Shown: positions 8,061-17,878, counted from the first letter of the stretch. The stretch: DNA of 64,000 nucleotides from Kluyvera sp040932435 (GCF_040932435.1 NZ_JBFQGA010000004.1:62001-126000), one strand, 5' to 3'. The notes: generated by a model from the sequence alone, not told the origin. Translations and numbers: made by a program.

Positions 8061-9542
8061 TCAATTAGGAACGCGTAATAACGTCTTGAGTTTTTCGCTC
8101 CGACAGAGCGTTTTTTTTAGTTCAATCAGCAAACTGTTGCGGGAAAGCGCGACGACCAGCGCAAAGCTCAGCACGCCGGTAAGCACCTGTAGCCCCAGCA
8201 ACATCGGCAACGACAGGCTGCCTTCAAACAGCCGCCCGACCGCATAGCTGGTCAACAGCGTAGGCAACGACAGCCGCAGCGGCAGCCATAGACTGCGCAA
8301 ATAGTCACGGTAGCTAGGTCCTAAAATGGGCTTAATCATCACGAAGTAGCTAAGAATGGTGTTGATGATCTGCACCAGCAAGAAGCCGAGCGTCACGCCA
8401 ATCGCACCGCCGAGCTGCCCGCCGATAATCACCGCTGGAATAAACAGGAAGGTTTTAAACACATTGAATTTAAAGCTGATATCCACCCGCGCTTTCGCCA
8501 TCAGCAGCGAGCCAATCGGATTACCGACCGAACGCAGTAGCCCTACCACACACAGCAATTGCAGAATTGGCACGATGTGTAGCCACTTTTCACCGAACAC
8601 CAGCGGGACAAAGTTGTTGCTCACCACCATCAACCCCAACAGCGCCGGGAAGTTAATGATGCCCACAACCGACAGCAGCTTGTAGAAATTCACCCGCAGC
8701 TTTTCCGTGTCATCCTGAATTTTGGCGAATGCCGGAAACAACACGCGGGTAATAATCGGATTGAGCTTCATCGGTGGCACCACCGCCACGTTGTAGGCCA
8801 GGTTGTACCCACCGGCCACGCTGGCGCCGAGAATGCGTGCCAACGTCAGCGTCGAAAGGTTGGTGTTGATGTAGTTAACAATGCTGTCGGCGGTCAGCCA
8901 TGCGCCAAAACGGAGGTTCGACATGACGGTCGCCAGCGAAAAGTGCAGCCCTGGACGATAGATTTTGCGGCCAAAGTAGCCAAACAGCAGCGTACGTACC
9001 GCACTGTTGACCAGATACCCGAGAATGGCGGTCATCGCCAATGGCCAGTAGTAGGCGCTAATCACCGTAAAAGTAAAACCGCTCAGCACCGCCGCCGTTT
9101 CAATGGAGCCAATCTTGTTGAACTCCAGTTCCTTTTGCATTAATGCACGAAACTGCTGACCGTGGGGGATCACCACAAACGCCAGCGACAGCGTCTTAAT
9201 CATCGGGGCCAGATCCGGATTGTGTAAGACCTGGGCGATGGTATCGCTAAGCAGATACACCGCCGCACACACCACCAGCCCCAGTCCGACGTTCAGCCAG
9301 TACAACGTCGTCAGCTCAAGATGGCTTATCGCTTTGCGTTGGATAATCGAGTTGGCGATGCCGAAATCCGACAGCGTATCCGCCAGCGCAATAATGACCA
9401 GCGAGACGGTCAATAAACCAAACTGGTGGCCGTCAAACAGGCGCGCCAGCACAGTCATCTGCGCTAGCCCCAGACCGATAATCACCACCGTCGCCATCGC
9501 CGACCACTTCGCGCCGCTGATGGTTTTTTCTCTCAGGCTCAT
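8061..9542 (-). CDS. wzxC: Colanic acid repeat-unit flippase WzxC
   Basis: A 493-residue polytopic membrane protein of the MATE/oligosaccharidyl-lipid flippase family, with many hydrophobic helices throughout and a basic N-terminus (MSLREKTISGAKWSAM). It moves undecaprenyl-PP-linked colanic acid repeats across the inner membrane to the polymerase WcaD. It lies between wcaJ and wcaK, with short gaps of 9 and 30 bp. Length equals E. coli WzxC within one residue. Confidence 0.95.
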   Translation of the reverse strand: MSLREKTISGAKWSAMATVVIIGLGLAQMTVLARLFDGHQFGLLTVSLVIIALADTLSDFGIANSIIQRKAISHLELTTLYWLNVGLGLVVCAAVYLLSDTIAQVLHNPDLAPMIKTLSLAFVVIPHGQQFRALMQKELEFNKIGSIETAAVLSGFTFTVISAYYWPLAMTAILGYLVNSAVRTLLFGYFGRKIYRPGLHFSLATVMSNLRFGAWLTADSIVNYINTNLSTLTLARILGASVAGGYNLAYNVAVVPPMKLNPIITRVLFPAFAKIQDDTEKLRVNFYKLLSVVGIINFPALLGLMVVSNNFVPLVFGEKWLHIVPILQLLCVVGLLRSVGNPIGSLLMAKARVDISFKFNVFKTFLFIPAVIIGGQLGGAIGVTLGFLLVQIINTILSYFVMIKPILGPSYRDYLRSLWLPLRLSLPTLLTSYAVGRLFEGSLSLPMLLGLQVLTGVLSFALVVALSRNSLLIELKKTLCRSEKLKTLLRVPN

Positions 9543-9551
9543 GTCAATTCC

Positions 9552-10946
9552 TCAATAGGCTGCTTTGTTGACAAAGCCTTTGAATACCGTCAGAAAAACA
9601 ATGCGGATATCGAGCCACAGGCTCCATTCGCGGATGTATTCGAGATCGAACTCCACCCGCTTCTCCATTTTTTCCAAGGTATCTGTTTCACCGCGCCAGC
9701 CGTTGATCTGCGCCCAGCCGGTGATTCCAGGTTTCACCTTATGGCGCAGCATGTAGCCCTCAATCAATTGACGATACTGCTCGTTATGCGCCACCGCGTG
9801 CGGACGCGGGCCAACGATGGACATGCCGCCGGTCAGCACGTTAATAAACTGCGGCAGTTCGTCGAGCGAGGTACGGCGCAGGAAGTTGCCAACGCGGGTT
9901 ACGCGCGGATCGTTCTGTGTCGCCTGTGTCACAACCGCGTCGTTTTCCATCACCCTCATTGAACGGAACTTCCACACCTTGATAGGCTTGCCGTCCATGC
10001 CATAGCGGGTTTGGCGAAAGATAATCGGCCCTGGAGAAGTCAGCTTCACCGCCAGCGCGATGCAGCACAGCGCCGGCGAAATCAGCAGCAGAATGCCCAG
10101 CGCCAGCACAATATCTTCCAAGCGTTTGATGATACGGTTAACGCCGGAAAGCGGCGTGTCGTACAGCGGTACCAGCGGAATGCCGTTCACCACTTCCACG
10201 CGGGAATGGAGAATGTTGAAGGTGAACACGTCGGGGATCAGCAGCACCGAACAGGTGGTGTCAGCCAAATCACGTACCAGATTTTTGATATCACCTTCTT
10301 CCTGCATCGTCATGGAGATATAGATATTATGAATTTTGCCGCTGCGGGCGTCGTCGCGAAGTTGCTCAAGATTACCCATCCAGTCGGCGTTAACACCGCC
10401 GGGTTTGGCATCGTAGTAACTACCCACCACTTCATAGCCCAGCCATGGCTGGTTGCGAAAACTTTCCAGCAGTTCCTGTCCTTCCGGCATATCACCGGCA
10501 ACCGCAACGTAGCGGGTGTTATAACCACGATGGCGCAGCACGCCCGCGCCATAGCGAATGAACGCCCGGCTCGCCAGCATGCCGATGGTGCTCAACAGAT
10601 ACCACGCCAGCCAGATGCCGAAGTTGGTATTAAAATCATCATTGAACGCCAGCAGTCCGGCGGCAAACACAAGACTCAGCGTCCAGTTTTGCAGCAGCAA
10701 CAGGAGCTCAGTGGTAATGCGTACACCGCGCCACGAACGATAAAAATCGGTGATCCCGCCGATCATCTGGAATACCACCAGCGTGACCAGCGCCATCAGC
10801 AGATGCAGGTACAAAAACGGCAACGCGACGGCCTGACACACCAGCCACAGCCCACCTAACATGATGGTGATGTCAGAAAAACGCTGCACCATTGAAATTA
10901 ACGATGCATTCGTTTTGGCTCGTTCGCGCTTTCTTAGAGTCGTCAT
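9552..10946 (-). CDS. wcaJ: Undecaprenyl-phosphate glucose-1-phosphate transferase
   Basis: The initiating enzyme of colanic acid synthesis: it transfers glucose-1-phosphate from UDP-glucose to undecaprenyl phosphate at the inner membrane. The 464 residues show N-terminal transmembrane helices, a central Rossmann-like CoA-binding-type domain, and a C-terminal polyprenol phosphotransferase domain with TSPGPIIFRQTRYG, KFRSM, RTSLDELPQ and SIVGPRPH. It is separated from cpsG by a palindromic repeat (10969-11092), so readthrough across that element is needed if one promoter serves the operon. Confidence 0.96.
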   Translation of the reverse strand: MTTLRKRERAKTNASLISMVQRFSDITIMLGGLWLVCQAVALPFLYLHLLMALVTLVVFQMIGGITDFYRSWRGVRITTELLLLLQNWTLSLVFAAGLLAFNDDFNTNFGIWLAWYLLSTIGMLASRAFIRYGAGVLRHRGYNTRYVAVAGDMPEGQELLESFRNQPWLGYEVVGSYYDAKPGGVNADWMGNLEQLRDDARSGKIHNIYISMTMQEEGDIKNLVRDLADTTCSVLLIPDVFTFNILHSRVEVVNGIPLVPLYDTPLSGVNRIIKRLEDIVLALGILLLISPALCCIALAVKLTSPGPIIFRQTRYGMDGKPIKVWKFRSMRVMENDAVVTQATQNDPRVTRVGNFLRRTSLDELPQFINVLTGGMSIVGPRPHAVAHNEQYRQLIEGYMLRHKVKPGITGWAQINGWRGETDTLEKMEKRVEFDLEYIREWSLWLDIRIVFLTVFKGFVNKAAY

Positions 10947-10968
10947 CGTCGGTCCTATTTAATGGTTT

Positions 10969-11092
10969 CCCCTCACCCCGGCCCTCTCCCCAAAGGGGCG
11001 AGGGAGAAAACCGGGCCTTTCCCTCTCCCGATAGCTAGGGAGAAAACCGGACTGTTCCCTCTCCCCTCTGGAGAGAGGGCTAGGGTGAGGGG
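10969..11092. repeat. Dispersed imperfect palindrome, copy 1 (wcaJ/cpsG gap)
   Basis: A 124 bp element filling most of the gap between cpsG and wcaJ. It begins CCCCTCACCCCGGCCCTCTC and ends GGGCTAGGGTGAGGGG, so its ends are an imperfect inverted repeat, and each end can also fold on itself. Inside, a unit of about 30 bp (AGGGAGAAAACCGG followed by CCCTCTCCC) is directly repeated near 11000 and 11037. The same family occurs at 22975-23106. I recognise it as a common type of enterobacterial intergenic palindrome but cannot name it with confidence. Confidence 0.8.
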
Positions 11093-11098
11093 CAATAA

Positions 11099-12469
11099 TT
11101 ACTGATTAAGTAACGCCAAAATGTCCTGCGTTCGCGCCTGCATCAGCGGCGTATTGCCGCGTGATTCGACGTTCAGCCGCACCACCGGTTCGGTGTTGGA
11201 GGAGCGCAGATTGAAGCGCCAGTCGGCAAACGCCAGGCTGATACCATCGGTGCGGTCAATCGACAGCGCGCTACCGGCGAAATGGGCCTCAACGCGAGCA
11301 ATGGCCGCCGAGGGCTCAGCCAGTTGGCTGTTGATTTCACCGCTGGCCGGGAAGGCCGCCATCCGGTCGCAAACCAGCTCACCCAAGGTTTTGCCCTTCA
11401 GGCACAGCAGTTCGCTGACCAAAAGCCAAGGGATCATGCCGCTATCGCAGTAGGCAAAATCGCGGAAGTAGTGATGGGCGCTCATCTCGCCGCCGTACAC
11501 CGCATCCTCTTGGCGCATACGTTCTTTGATGAATGCATGGCCGGTTTTTGACATCACCGGCGTGCCGCCCACCGCCGTGACGACATCCACGGTGTTCCAA
11601 GACAGACGCGGATCATGAATGATGCGCGCACCGGGATTCTTCTCGAGGAACGCTTCCGCCAGCAGGCCAACAATGTAATAGCCCTCGATAAACTGCCCTT
11701 TTTCGTCGAACAGGAAGCAGCGGTCGAAATCGCCGTCAAAAGCGATCCCCATATCGGCTCCGTATTTGAGCACCGCATCGCGGGTATCATCACGGCACTC
11801 CGGCAGCAGTGGGTTAGGAATACCGTGTGGGAAAGTACCGTCCGGGGTGTTATGTACCTTAATCAGGTTCACCGGCACGTTCAGCGCCTTAAAGCGCGCT
11901 TCCAGCGCATCCACCACCGGCCCTGCGGCACCGTTGCCGGAGTTCACAACCAGCTTCAACGGCTTGAGATTTTTGACGTCGATATAGCCCAGCAAATGGT
12001 CGACGTAGGCCTCTTGGAGATTGATTTTTTGGTAGCTGCCGCGCTGGTTTTCATCGACCGGTGGGAAGTCGTTGGCTTCCGCCAGCCGCTGGATATCGCG
12101 CAGGCCGGTGTCGCCGCTAATTGGACGCGCGCCTTCACGCACCAGCTTCATACCGTTGTAGTCAAGCGGGTTATGGCTGGCGGTCACTTCAATGCCGCCG
12201 TCAACGCCAAGATGGAAGGTCGCAAAGTAGATCTCTTCCGTGCCGGAAAGCCCAATATCCAGCACGTCCACGCCCGCATCTCGCAGGCCGCGCGCCAGCG
12301 CCATCTTCAGCGCTTCACTGGTCAGGCGTACATCGCCGCCCAACACAAGGGTTTTCGGCTTGAGGTATTCACCGTAGGCGCGACCAATGCGCCACGCGAT
12401 ATCTTCATTGAGCTCTTCGCCGAGCTTGCCGCGAATGTCGTAGGCTTTAAAACAGGTTAATTTTTTCAT
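11099..12469 (-). CDS. cpsG: Phosphomannomutase CpsG/ManB
   Basis: Converts mannose-6-phosphate to mannose-1-phosphate for GDP-mannose and GDP-fucose synthesis. The 456-residue alpha-D-phosphohexomutase has the catalytic phosphoserine loop TASHNP, the metal-binding DGDFDR loop, and the C-terminal phosphate-binding RSSNTEP. Length equals the E. coli protein. It follows cpsB across a REP pair. Confidence 0.96.
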   Translation of the reverse strand: MKKLTCFKAYDIRGKLGEELNEDIAWRIGRAYGEYLKPKTLVLGGDVRLTSEALKMALARGLRDAGVDVLDIGLSGTEEIYFATFHLGVDGGIEVTASHNPLDYNGMKLVREGARPISGDTGLRDIQRLAEANDFPPVDENQRGSYQKINLQEAYVDHLLGYIDVKNLKPLKLVVNSGNGAAGPVVDALEARFKALNVPVNLIKVHNTPDGTFPHGIPNPLLPECRDDTRDAVLKYGADMGIAFDGDFDRCFLFDEKGQFIEGYYIVGLLAEAFLEKNPGARIIHDPRLSWNTVDVVTAVGGTPVMSKTGHAFIKERMRQEDAVYGGEMSAHHYFRDFAYCDSGMIPWLLVSELLCLKGKTLGELVCDRMAAFPASGEINSQLAEPSAAIARVEAHFAGSALSIDRTDGISLAFADWRFNLRSSNTEPVVRLNVESRGNTPLMQARTQDILALLNQ

Positions 12470-12535
12470 GTTTTACCTTTCTTCAGGCAACGGTTGGCCC
12501 TGACCTGTGAGGGTCATCAGTTTCAGTGTTATGAG

Positions 12536-12611
12536 TTGCCGGATGGCGCTTCGCTTATCCGGCCTACGGTTTGGCTTTTGTAGGCCCGGTAAGCGCAGCG
12601 CCACCGGGCGC
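12536..12611. repeat. REP pair (BIME) between cpsB and cpsG
   Basis: Two REP units face each other. The first (12536-12567) starts TTGCCGGATGGCGCTTCGCT and ends CCGGCCTAC; the second (12580-12611) starts GTAGGCCCGGTAAGCGCAGC. Each forms a stem-loop. The pair is inside the operon and may stabilise the upstream mRNA or reduce flow into cpsG. Confidence 0.88.
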
Positions 12612-12621
12612 GATACGCTGG

Positions 12622-14058
12622 CTACACGCGCCCGTAACGATCTTGGAAGCGCACCACATCATCCTCTTCCAGATAGGCGCCAGAGCGCACTTCAATCAGG
12701 TCAAGCGGGATCTTCCCCGGGTTTTCCAAGCAGTGGGTGACGCCAAGCGGAATATAAATTGATTCATTTTCGCCCAGCAGTTTGGTCTCATCATTGAGGG
12801 TGACTTTGGCGGTCCCAGCGACCACTATCCAGTGTTCAGCTCGGTGGTGATGCATTTGCAGCGACAATCCTTCACCCGGCTTCACGCTTATTCTCTTCAC
12901 CTGATAGCGTTCGCCCGAATCGATGGAGTCATATTTGCCCCAAGGACGATAAACTTCGCGGTGAATATGGTGTTCATGACGGCCATCGGCCTTAATTTTC
13001 TCGACCACCTTTTTGACGTCCTGCACCGAATTGCGGTCGGCGATAAGCACCGCGTCTTTGGTTTGCACCACCACCAAATCCTTTACCCCGACGGTCGTCA
13101 CTAATCCCGATTCGGCGTAAACGTAGCTGTTTTCCGTTTTGTGGCTAATAACGTCGCCATGATGCACGTTGCCTTCCGGCGTGCGGTTGCTGATTTCCCA
13201 CAGCGACGACCACGAGCCCACATCGCTCCAGCCAGCATCCATCGGCACCACCACCGCATCGGCGGTGCGTTCCATCACCGCATAGTCGATTGACTCGTCC
13301 GGGCAGCTCAGGAACGCCTCTTCGTCGACGCGGATAAAATCGAGATCCGGGTCGGTGATATCCATCGCTTTTTCACAGGCGCTGAGAATATCCGGGCGAT
13401 ATTTCCCCAGCTCCTCCAAATAACGTCCGGCGCGGAACAAGAACATGCCACTGTTCCAGTAGTACTCACCGCAGGCCACATACGCTTGCGCGGTTTCCAG
13501 ATTCGGTTTTTCCACAAACTGCGCCACTTCAAAGGCCAGCGCATCTGTATTACCGGGGCTCACCTCGCCGCGACGGATATAGCCGTAGCCGGTTTCCGGT
13601 AACGAAGGAACGATGCCGAAAGTCACCAGCTTGCCGCTTTGCGCAAACTCAGTGGCCTCACGTACAGCGGTGCGGAAAGCGTCTTCATCTTGGATGACGT
13701 GATCCGCCGCCAGCACCAGCATCAGCGGATCGTTGTCCGGCTCACGACGTTTTGCCGCCAGCGCCGCCAGCGCAATCGCCGGAGCGGTATTGCGCCCAAC
13801 CGGTTCCAGAATGATATTTTCCGTCAGCTTGTTGAGCTGGCGCAGCTGTTCAGCAACGATGAAACGATGCTGTTCGTTGCAAATGACCACTGGACTGGCG
13901 CACTTCACGCCCTGCAGACGATTTACCGTGGCCTGCAGCATGGTCATCTCGCCTTTCAGGCACAGAAACTGCTTAGGGTAAAGCACTCGGGACAACGGCC
14001 ACAGGCGGCTGCCCGAGCCACCGGCCATCACGACCGGGAAAAGCGTAGATTGACTCAT
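12622..14058 (-). CDS. cpsB: Mannose-1-phosphate guanylyltransferase CpsB/ManC
   Basis: Makes GDP-mannose from mannose-1-phosphate and GTP. The N-terminal nucleotidyltransferase domain starts with VVMAGGSGSRLWPLSR and contains FVEKPN. The C-terminal half is the cupin domain with EVYRPWGKYDSID and QMHHHRAEHWIVVAGTA, as in type II PMI-GMP proteins. The 478 residues equal E. coli ManC. It follows wcaI by 3 bp and is followed by REP elements before cpsG. Confidence 0.96.
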   Translation of the reverse strand: MSQSTLFPVVMAGGSGSRLWPLSRVLYPKQFLCLKGEMTMLQATVNRLQGVKCASPVVICNEQHRFIVAEQLRQLNKLTENIILEPVGRNTAPAIALAALAAKRREPDNDPLMLVLAADHVIQDEDAFRTAVREATEFAQSGKLVTFGIVPSLPETGYGYIRRGEVSPGNTDALAFEVAQFVEKPNLETAQAYVACGEYYWNSGMFLFRAGRYLEELGKYRPDILSACEKAMDITDPDLDFIRVDEEAFLSCPDESIDYAVMERTADAVVVPMDAGWSDVGSWSSLWEISNRTPEGNVHHGDVISHKTENSYVYAESGLVTTVGVKDLVVVQTKDAVLIADRNSVQDVKKVVEKIKADGRHEHHIHREVYRPWGKYDSIDSGERYQVKRISVKPGEGLSLQMHHHRAEHWIVVAGTAKVTLNDETKLLGENESIYIPLGVTHCLENPGKIPLDLIEVRSGAYLEEDDVVRFQDRYGRV

Positions 14059-14061
14059 CGT

Positions 14062-15285
14062 TTAACCCCGAATATCAGCAATAAATTGGTTAAGCACGTG
14101 CTCTTTATCGAGCGAGCGTTCGGCCCAAGCGCGGGCGACAACATTGTGTTTTGGCATCATCAGCGCCTGGGTAATGCCTTCCACCAGCGCAGGAACCGAT
14201 TCTGGCGTCACGCACACCGCAATGCCCGGATTGTCCTGACACAGCTGACCCAGCTCGGTTGTCGCTTCTGCCGTGATCACCGCGGTGCCGCCAACAGCCA
14301 GAATATTGGTCAGTTTGGAAGGCAAAACGGCATCCGCCGCGCCGCGTTTTTGAATCACCAGATGGCAGTCGCCAATCGCCAGCAGCGCGGGTAAATCTTC
14401 ATATGATTGCAGCGGCAGAAACGTCACGTTATCCAGCCCGCGTTCAGCGGCCAGTTTTTCTAAACGCGCCTTGCCGCCACCCTGGCCGACAATCACAAAC
14501 TGCCACGGCTGTTCGCGGAGCCGGTCGGCGGCATCAATCACGCTCTCCAGCCCCTGTTTTTCCCCGATGTTGCCGGAGTAGAGAATAATTTTGCGCGCGT
14601 CATCAAGCCCCAAGCGGTGACGCAGGGCGATAACCAGAGTTTGCGGAACATCGCGAAAACGGGCGACTTCCGACCAGTTGGGGAAGAAAATCACCTTCTC
14701 TGCCGGCACGCCTTTTTCACAGGCTTTGTTCATCATCGAACGCGAAATCGTCGACACGTTATCGACGTTATGCAGGCCGTTGCGCTCAAAGGCGCTGGCC
14801 AGTTTTGCCACCCGGCCACCGTTGCCCTTGCCGGCCATGCCCAGTCCAAGCATGGCATCCACTTCATAATCCTGGATATGCAGCAGAGTGCGTGCACCGG
14901 ACAGTTTCGCCAGTAGGCGCATGCCCGGCGTGCAAAACAGCGTCGGCACCACGCCGATAATGCGATCCGGCTTCCAGCGACGCTGTGCCATCAGCGGGAA
15001 AAAGCTGCTTAACGCAAAGCTGCCAAGATGAATCAAACGCTTTAACGTTGACGGCTGCTTTGGTACATACAGCGGACAGCGCCAAACGGTGGCAGCGCCC
15101 TCTTCCCGGCGGTAGCTCCAGCTTTTGTAGTTCACGCCGACCTGCCATTGCGGATAGTAAGGCGGCGCGGTGATCACCCGTACCTCGTGCCCCTGTTGCG
15201 CCATCCACTCAACCATTTCGCCGGTGTACTTGCCGATGCCGGTGAGCTCCGGTGAGTAGTTAATGCCGTACACCAGAATTTTCAT
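14062..15285 (-). CDS. wcaI: Colanic acid glycosyltransferase WcaI
   Basis: A 407-residue GT4-type glycosyltransferase, probably the fucosyltransferase that adds the first fucose to glucose-PP-undecaprenol. It starts MKILVYGINYSPELTGIGKY, has ILYSGNIGEKQGLESVI for the donor domain and LLAIGDCHLVIQKRG near the C-terminal region. Its start overlaps the end of gmm by 4 bp. Donor assignment rests on published work on the E. coli homologue, not on the sequence alone. Confidence 0.93.
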   Translation of the reverse strand: MKILVYGINYSPELTGIGKYTGEMVEWMAQQGHEVRVITAPPYYPQWQVGVNYKSWSYRREEGAATVWRCPLYVPKQPSTLKRLIHLGSFALSSFFPLMAQRRWKPDRIIGVVPTLFCTPGMRLLAKLSGARTLLHIQDYEVDAMLGLGMAGKGNGGRVAKLASAFERNGLHNVDNVSTISRSMMNKACEKGVPAEKVIFFPNWSEVARFRDVPQTLVIALRHRLGLDDARKIILYSGNIGEKQGLESVIDAADRLREQPWQFVIVGQGGGKARLEKLAAERGLDNVTFLPLQSYEDLPALLAIGDCHLVIQKRGAADAVLPSKLTNILAVGGTAVITAEATTELGQLCQDNPGIAVCVTPESVPALVEGITQALMMPKHNVVARAWAERSLDKEHVLNQFIADIRG

Positions 15286-15761
15286 AAACCCGGTACCTCG
15301 GCCATTTTGTCAACGCGGAAATAGGCGCGACTGTTGTCATGAACGTTGTCCGCCGCCAGCAGCGCCTGCGGGCTCAGCCAGCGATATTCGTTATGCTGAG
15401 CCACCGGCAGTGCGAGCGTGTCGGCGTCCACCTGAAGGCGGAAGCCCAGCACGATGTAGTGGGTGGAAAAATCCTTGCCCGAGAAATTATCGTCATAGAA
15501 ATGCTGCCACACGCCGTGGAAATGACCTGCCGTCATGGGCAGACGCAGTCCTAGCTCAGCTTCCGTCAGACGAGCAAACGCCTCGGCCAGCGATTCATCC
15601 TTCTGCACACGTCCCCCCGGCACAAACCAGAAGCCCTGTGCCGGACGGTTGTTGCGCAGCCCCAGCAGGATCTCACCCTGCGCGTTCTCAACGATCAAAT
15701 CGATGGAGATAAGCGGCGTAGACTGCACCACGGTGGCAAACGCCTGCTGGCTTAAAAACAT
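15282..15761 (-). CDS. gmm: GDP-mannose mannosyl hydrolase (Nudix-related)
   Basis: A 159-residue Nudix-type protein (also called NudD or WcaH) that hydrolyses GDP-mannose to GDP and mannose, probably adjusting GDP-sugar pools. The Nudix region GGRVQKDESLAEAFARLTEA lacks the full GX5EX7REUXEEXGU pattern; the shortened box is typical of this subfamily, which acts on a glycosidic carbon. It sits 3 bp after fcl and overlaps wcaI by 4 bp. Confidence 0.94.
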   Translation of the reverse strand: MFLSQQAFATVVQSTPLISIDLIVENAQGEILLGLRNNRPAQGFWFVPGGRVQKDESLAEAFARLTEAELGLRLPMTAGHFHGVWQHFYDDNFSGKDFSTHYIVLGFRLQVDADTLALPVAQHNEYRWLSPQALLAADNVHDNSRAYFRVDKMAEVPGL

Positions 15762-15764
15762 CGG

Positions 15765-16730
15765 TTACCCCCGGAAGCGGTGCTGGTTTTCTAAAAACCA
15801 CTGGTAGGTGCTAGCAAGGCCAGCCTCCAGCGAGATTTCGTGATACCAGCCCAACTGATGCAGACGTGACACGTCCAGCAGCTTGCGCGGCGTGCCGTCC
15901 GGTTTGGTGGCGTCAAACACCACGCGGCCTTTGAAGCCCACCACCTTCGCCAGCGTCTGCGCCAGTTCACGAATGGTGCAGTCAACCCCGGTGCCGACGT
16001 TGATGTGCGACAGCATCGGCTGGGTGTTTTCGAGCCACACGCTGCGATCCAACTCCATCACGTGAATGCTGGCGGCCGCCATATCATCCACATGCAGGAA
16101 CTCGCGCATCGGCGTACCGCTGCCCCATACCACCACATCGGCGGCGTTTTGCTGTGCCGCCTCGTGGAAGCGGCGCAGTAGCGCCGGGATAACGTGCGAA
16201 TTACTCGGATGGAAGTTATCGTTCGGCCCATACAGGTTGGTTGGCATTACCGAGCGATAATCACGGTTATGCTGGCGGTTGTAGGACTCACACAGTTTGA
16301 TCCCCGCTATCTTGGCAATCGCATACGGCTCGTTAGTGGCCTCCAGCGTCCCCTGCAGCAGTTCACTTTCATGCATTGGCTGATTCGCCATCTTCGGATA
16401 GATGCACGATGAGCCGAGGAACAGCAGCTTATTCACGTTGTGGCTGTGTGCCGCATGAATGATGTTGCTTTCAATCATCATGTTTTCGTAGATGAAATCC
16501 GCCGGGAAGGTGTTGTTGGCAACGATGCCGCCTACCTTCGCCGCTGCCAGATACACCTGGTCGATGTTCTCGCGGGCAAAGAAGTCATTCACCTCGCGAC
16601 CGTCCAGCAGGTTTAGCTCCTCACGGCTACGCAGCACTAAATCGACGTTGCCGCGCGCCGTAAGCTGGCGGACGATAGCGGAGCCGACCATCCCTCGATG
16701 GCCCGCAACAAAAATACGTTGTCGGCTCAT
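15765..16730 (-). CDS. fcl: GDP-L-fucose synthase
   Basis: Performs the two epimerisations and the NADPH reduction that turn GDP-4-keto-6-deoxymannose into GDP-L-fucose. The 321 residues include the NADP loop GHRGMVG (10-16), S107 and C109 in LGSSCIYP, and the Y136xxxK140 pair, all at the positions known in E. coli Fcl. It follows gmd by 2 bp, so the pathway enzymes are translationally adjacent. Confidence 0.97.
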   Translation of the reverse strand: MSRQRIFVAGHRGMVGSAIVRQLTARGNVDLVLRSREELNLLDGREVNDFFARENIDQVYLAAAKVGGIVANNTFPADFIYENMMIESNIIHAAHSHNVNKLLFLGSSCIYPKMANQPMHESELLQGTLEATNEPYAIAKIAGIKLCESYNRQHNRDYRSVMPTNLYGPNDNFHPSNSHVIPALLRRFHEAAQQNAADVVVWGSGTPMREFLHVDDMAAASIHVMELDRSVWLENTQPMLSHINVGTGVDCTIRELAQTLAKVVGFKGRVVFDATKPDGTPRKLLDVSRLHQLGWYHEISLEAGLASTYQWFLENQHRFRG

Positions 16731-16732
16731 AC

Positions 16733-17854
16733 TTAGGACTCCAGCGCGATCGCCACTTCGTAGCCGTGGGATTTCAGCAGGGAATGTTTCTTCGCCGCTT
16801 CCAGATCTTTGGCGACCATTTCAGAGACCATTTCTTTCAAGGTGATTTCAGGCTTCCAGCCCAGTTTTTCGTGCGCTTTGGTTGGGTCACCCAGCAGGGT
16901 TTCCACTTCCGCCGGACGGAAGTAGCGCGGATCAACGGCGACCATCACATCGCCCGGTGCAACGCCTGGCGCGTCGTGACCGGTGACGGAGACCACAATC
17001 CCCTTCTCTTCCACACCGGTACCTTCAAAGCGCAGTTTGATACCGAGCTGTGCCGCCGCCATTTCAACGAACTGGCGAACCGAATACTGCACGCCGGTAG
17101 CAATAACGAAGTCTTCCGGATTTTCTTGTTGCAGCATCATCCACTGCATTTTTACGTAATCTTTGGCGTGGCCCCAGTCACGCAGCGAATCCATATTGCC
17201 GAGGTACAGGCACTTCTCTAGGCCTTGGGCAATGTTAGCAATCGCGCGGGTGATTTTGCGGGTCACGAAGGTCTCGCCGCGACGCGGGGACTCGTGGTTA
17301 AACAGAATGCCGTTACAGGCGAACATACCGTAGGATTCACGGTAGTTGACGGTTATCCAGTAGGCGTACAGTTTCGCCACCGCATACGGTGAGCGCGGGT
17401 AGAAAGGCGTAGTCTCTTTCTGTGGGATTTCCTGCACCAAGCCGTACAGCTCGGAAGTCGAAGCCTGATAGAAACGGGTTTTCTTCTCAAGGCCTAAGAA
17501 GCGAATGGCCTCCAGCAGGCGCAGCGTCCCCATCGCATCAACGTCGGCGGTGTATTCCGGCGATTCAAAAGAGACCGCTACGTGGCTCATTGCGCCGAGG
17601 TTGTAGACTTCATCCGGCTGCACTTCCTGTAAAATACGGGTCAAGTTGGAGCTGTCGGTCAAATCGCCGTAGTGCAGGTGAAACTTCGGGTTTGCCGCGT
17701 GAGGATCTTGGTAGATGTGATCCACACGTTCGGTGTTAAAGGAGGAAGCACGACGTTTGATCCCGTGAACTTCGTATCCTTTTTCCAGCAGCAGTTCTGC
17801 CAGGTAAGAACCATCCTGCCCGGTTACGCCGGTAATAAGTGCGACTTTCGACAT
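16733..17854 (-). CDS. gmd: GDP-mannose 4,6-dehydratase
   Basis: Converts GDP-mannose to GDP-4-keto-6-deoxymannose, the committed step to GDP-fucose. The 373-residue protein has GVTGQDGSYLAE at the NADP-binding site and T133, E135, Y157 and K161 at the catalytic positions. It is one of the most conserved proteins in the window. It follows wcaF by 24 bp. Confidence 0.98.
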   Translation of the reverse strand: MSKVALITGVTGQDGSYLAELLLEKGYEVHGIKRRASSFNTERVDHIYQDPHAANPKFHLHYGDLTDSSNLTRILQEVQPDEVYNLGAMSHVAVSFESPEYTADVDAMGTLRLLEAIRFLGLEKKTRFYQASTSELYGLVQEIPQKETTPFYPRSPYAVAKLYAYWITVNYRESYGMFACNGILFNHESPRRGETFVTRKITRAIANIAQGLEKCLYLGNMDSLRDWGHAKDYVKMQWMMLQQENPEDFVIATGVQYSVRQFVEMAAAQLGIKLRFEGTGVEEKGIVVSVTGHDAPGVAPGDVMVAVDPRYFRPAEVETLLGDPTKAHEKLGWKPEITLKEMVSEMVAKDLEAAKKHSLLKSHGYEVAIALES

Positions 17855-17878
17855 TATATTTTCCTCAAATAGTCCCGT

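Noticed and set aside
10011..10859. Long open frame on the plus strand opposite wcaJ
   Set aside because: It is fully antisense to a well-conserved gene, has no recognisable domain, and its composition (many Gln, Arg, His) is that of a shadow frame.
15282..15761. gmm as a broken Nudix enzyme
   Set aside because: The shortened Nudix box is normal for GDP-mannose mannosyl hydrolases, so no lesion is claimed.
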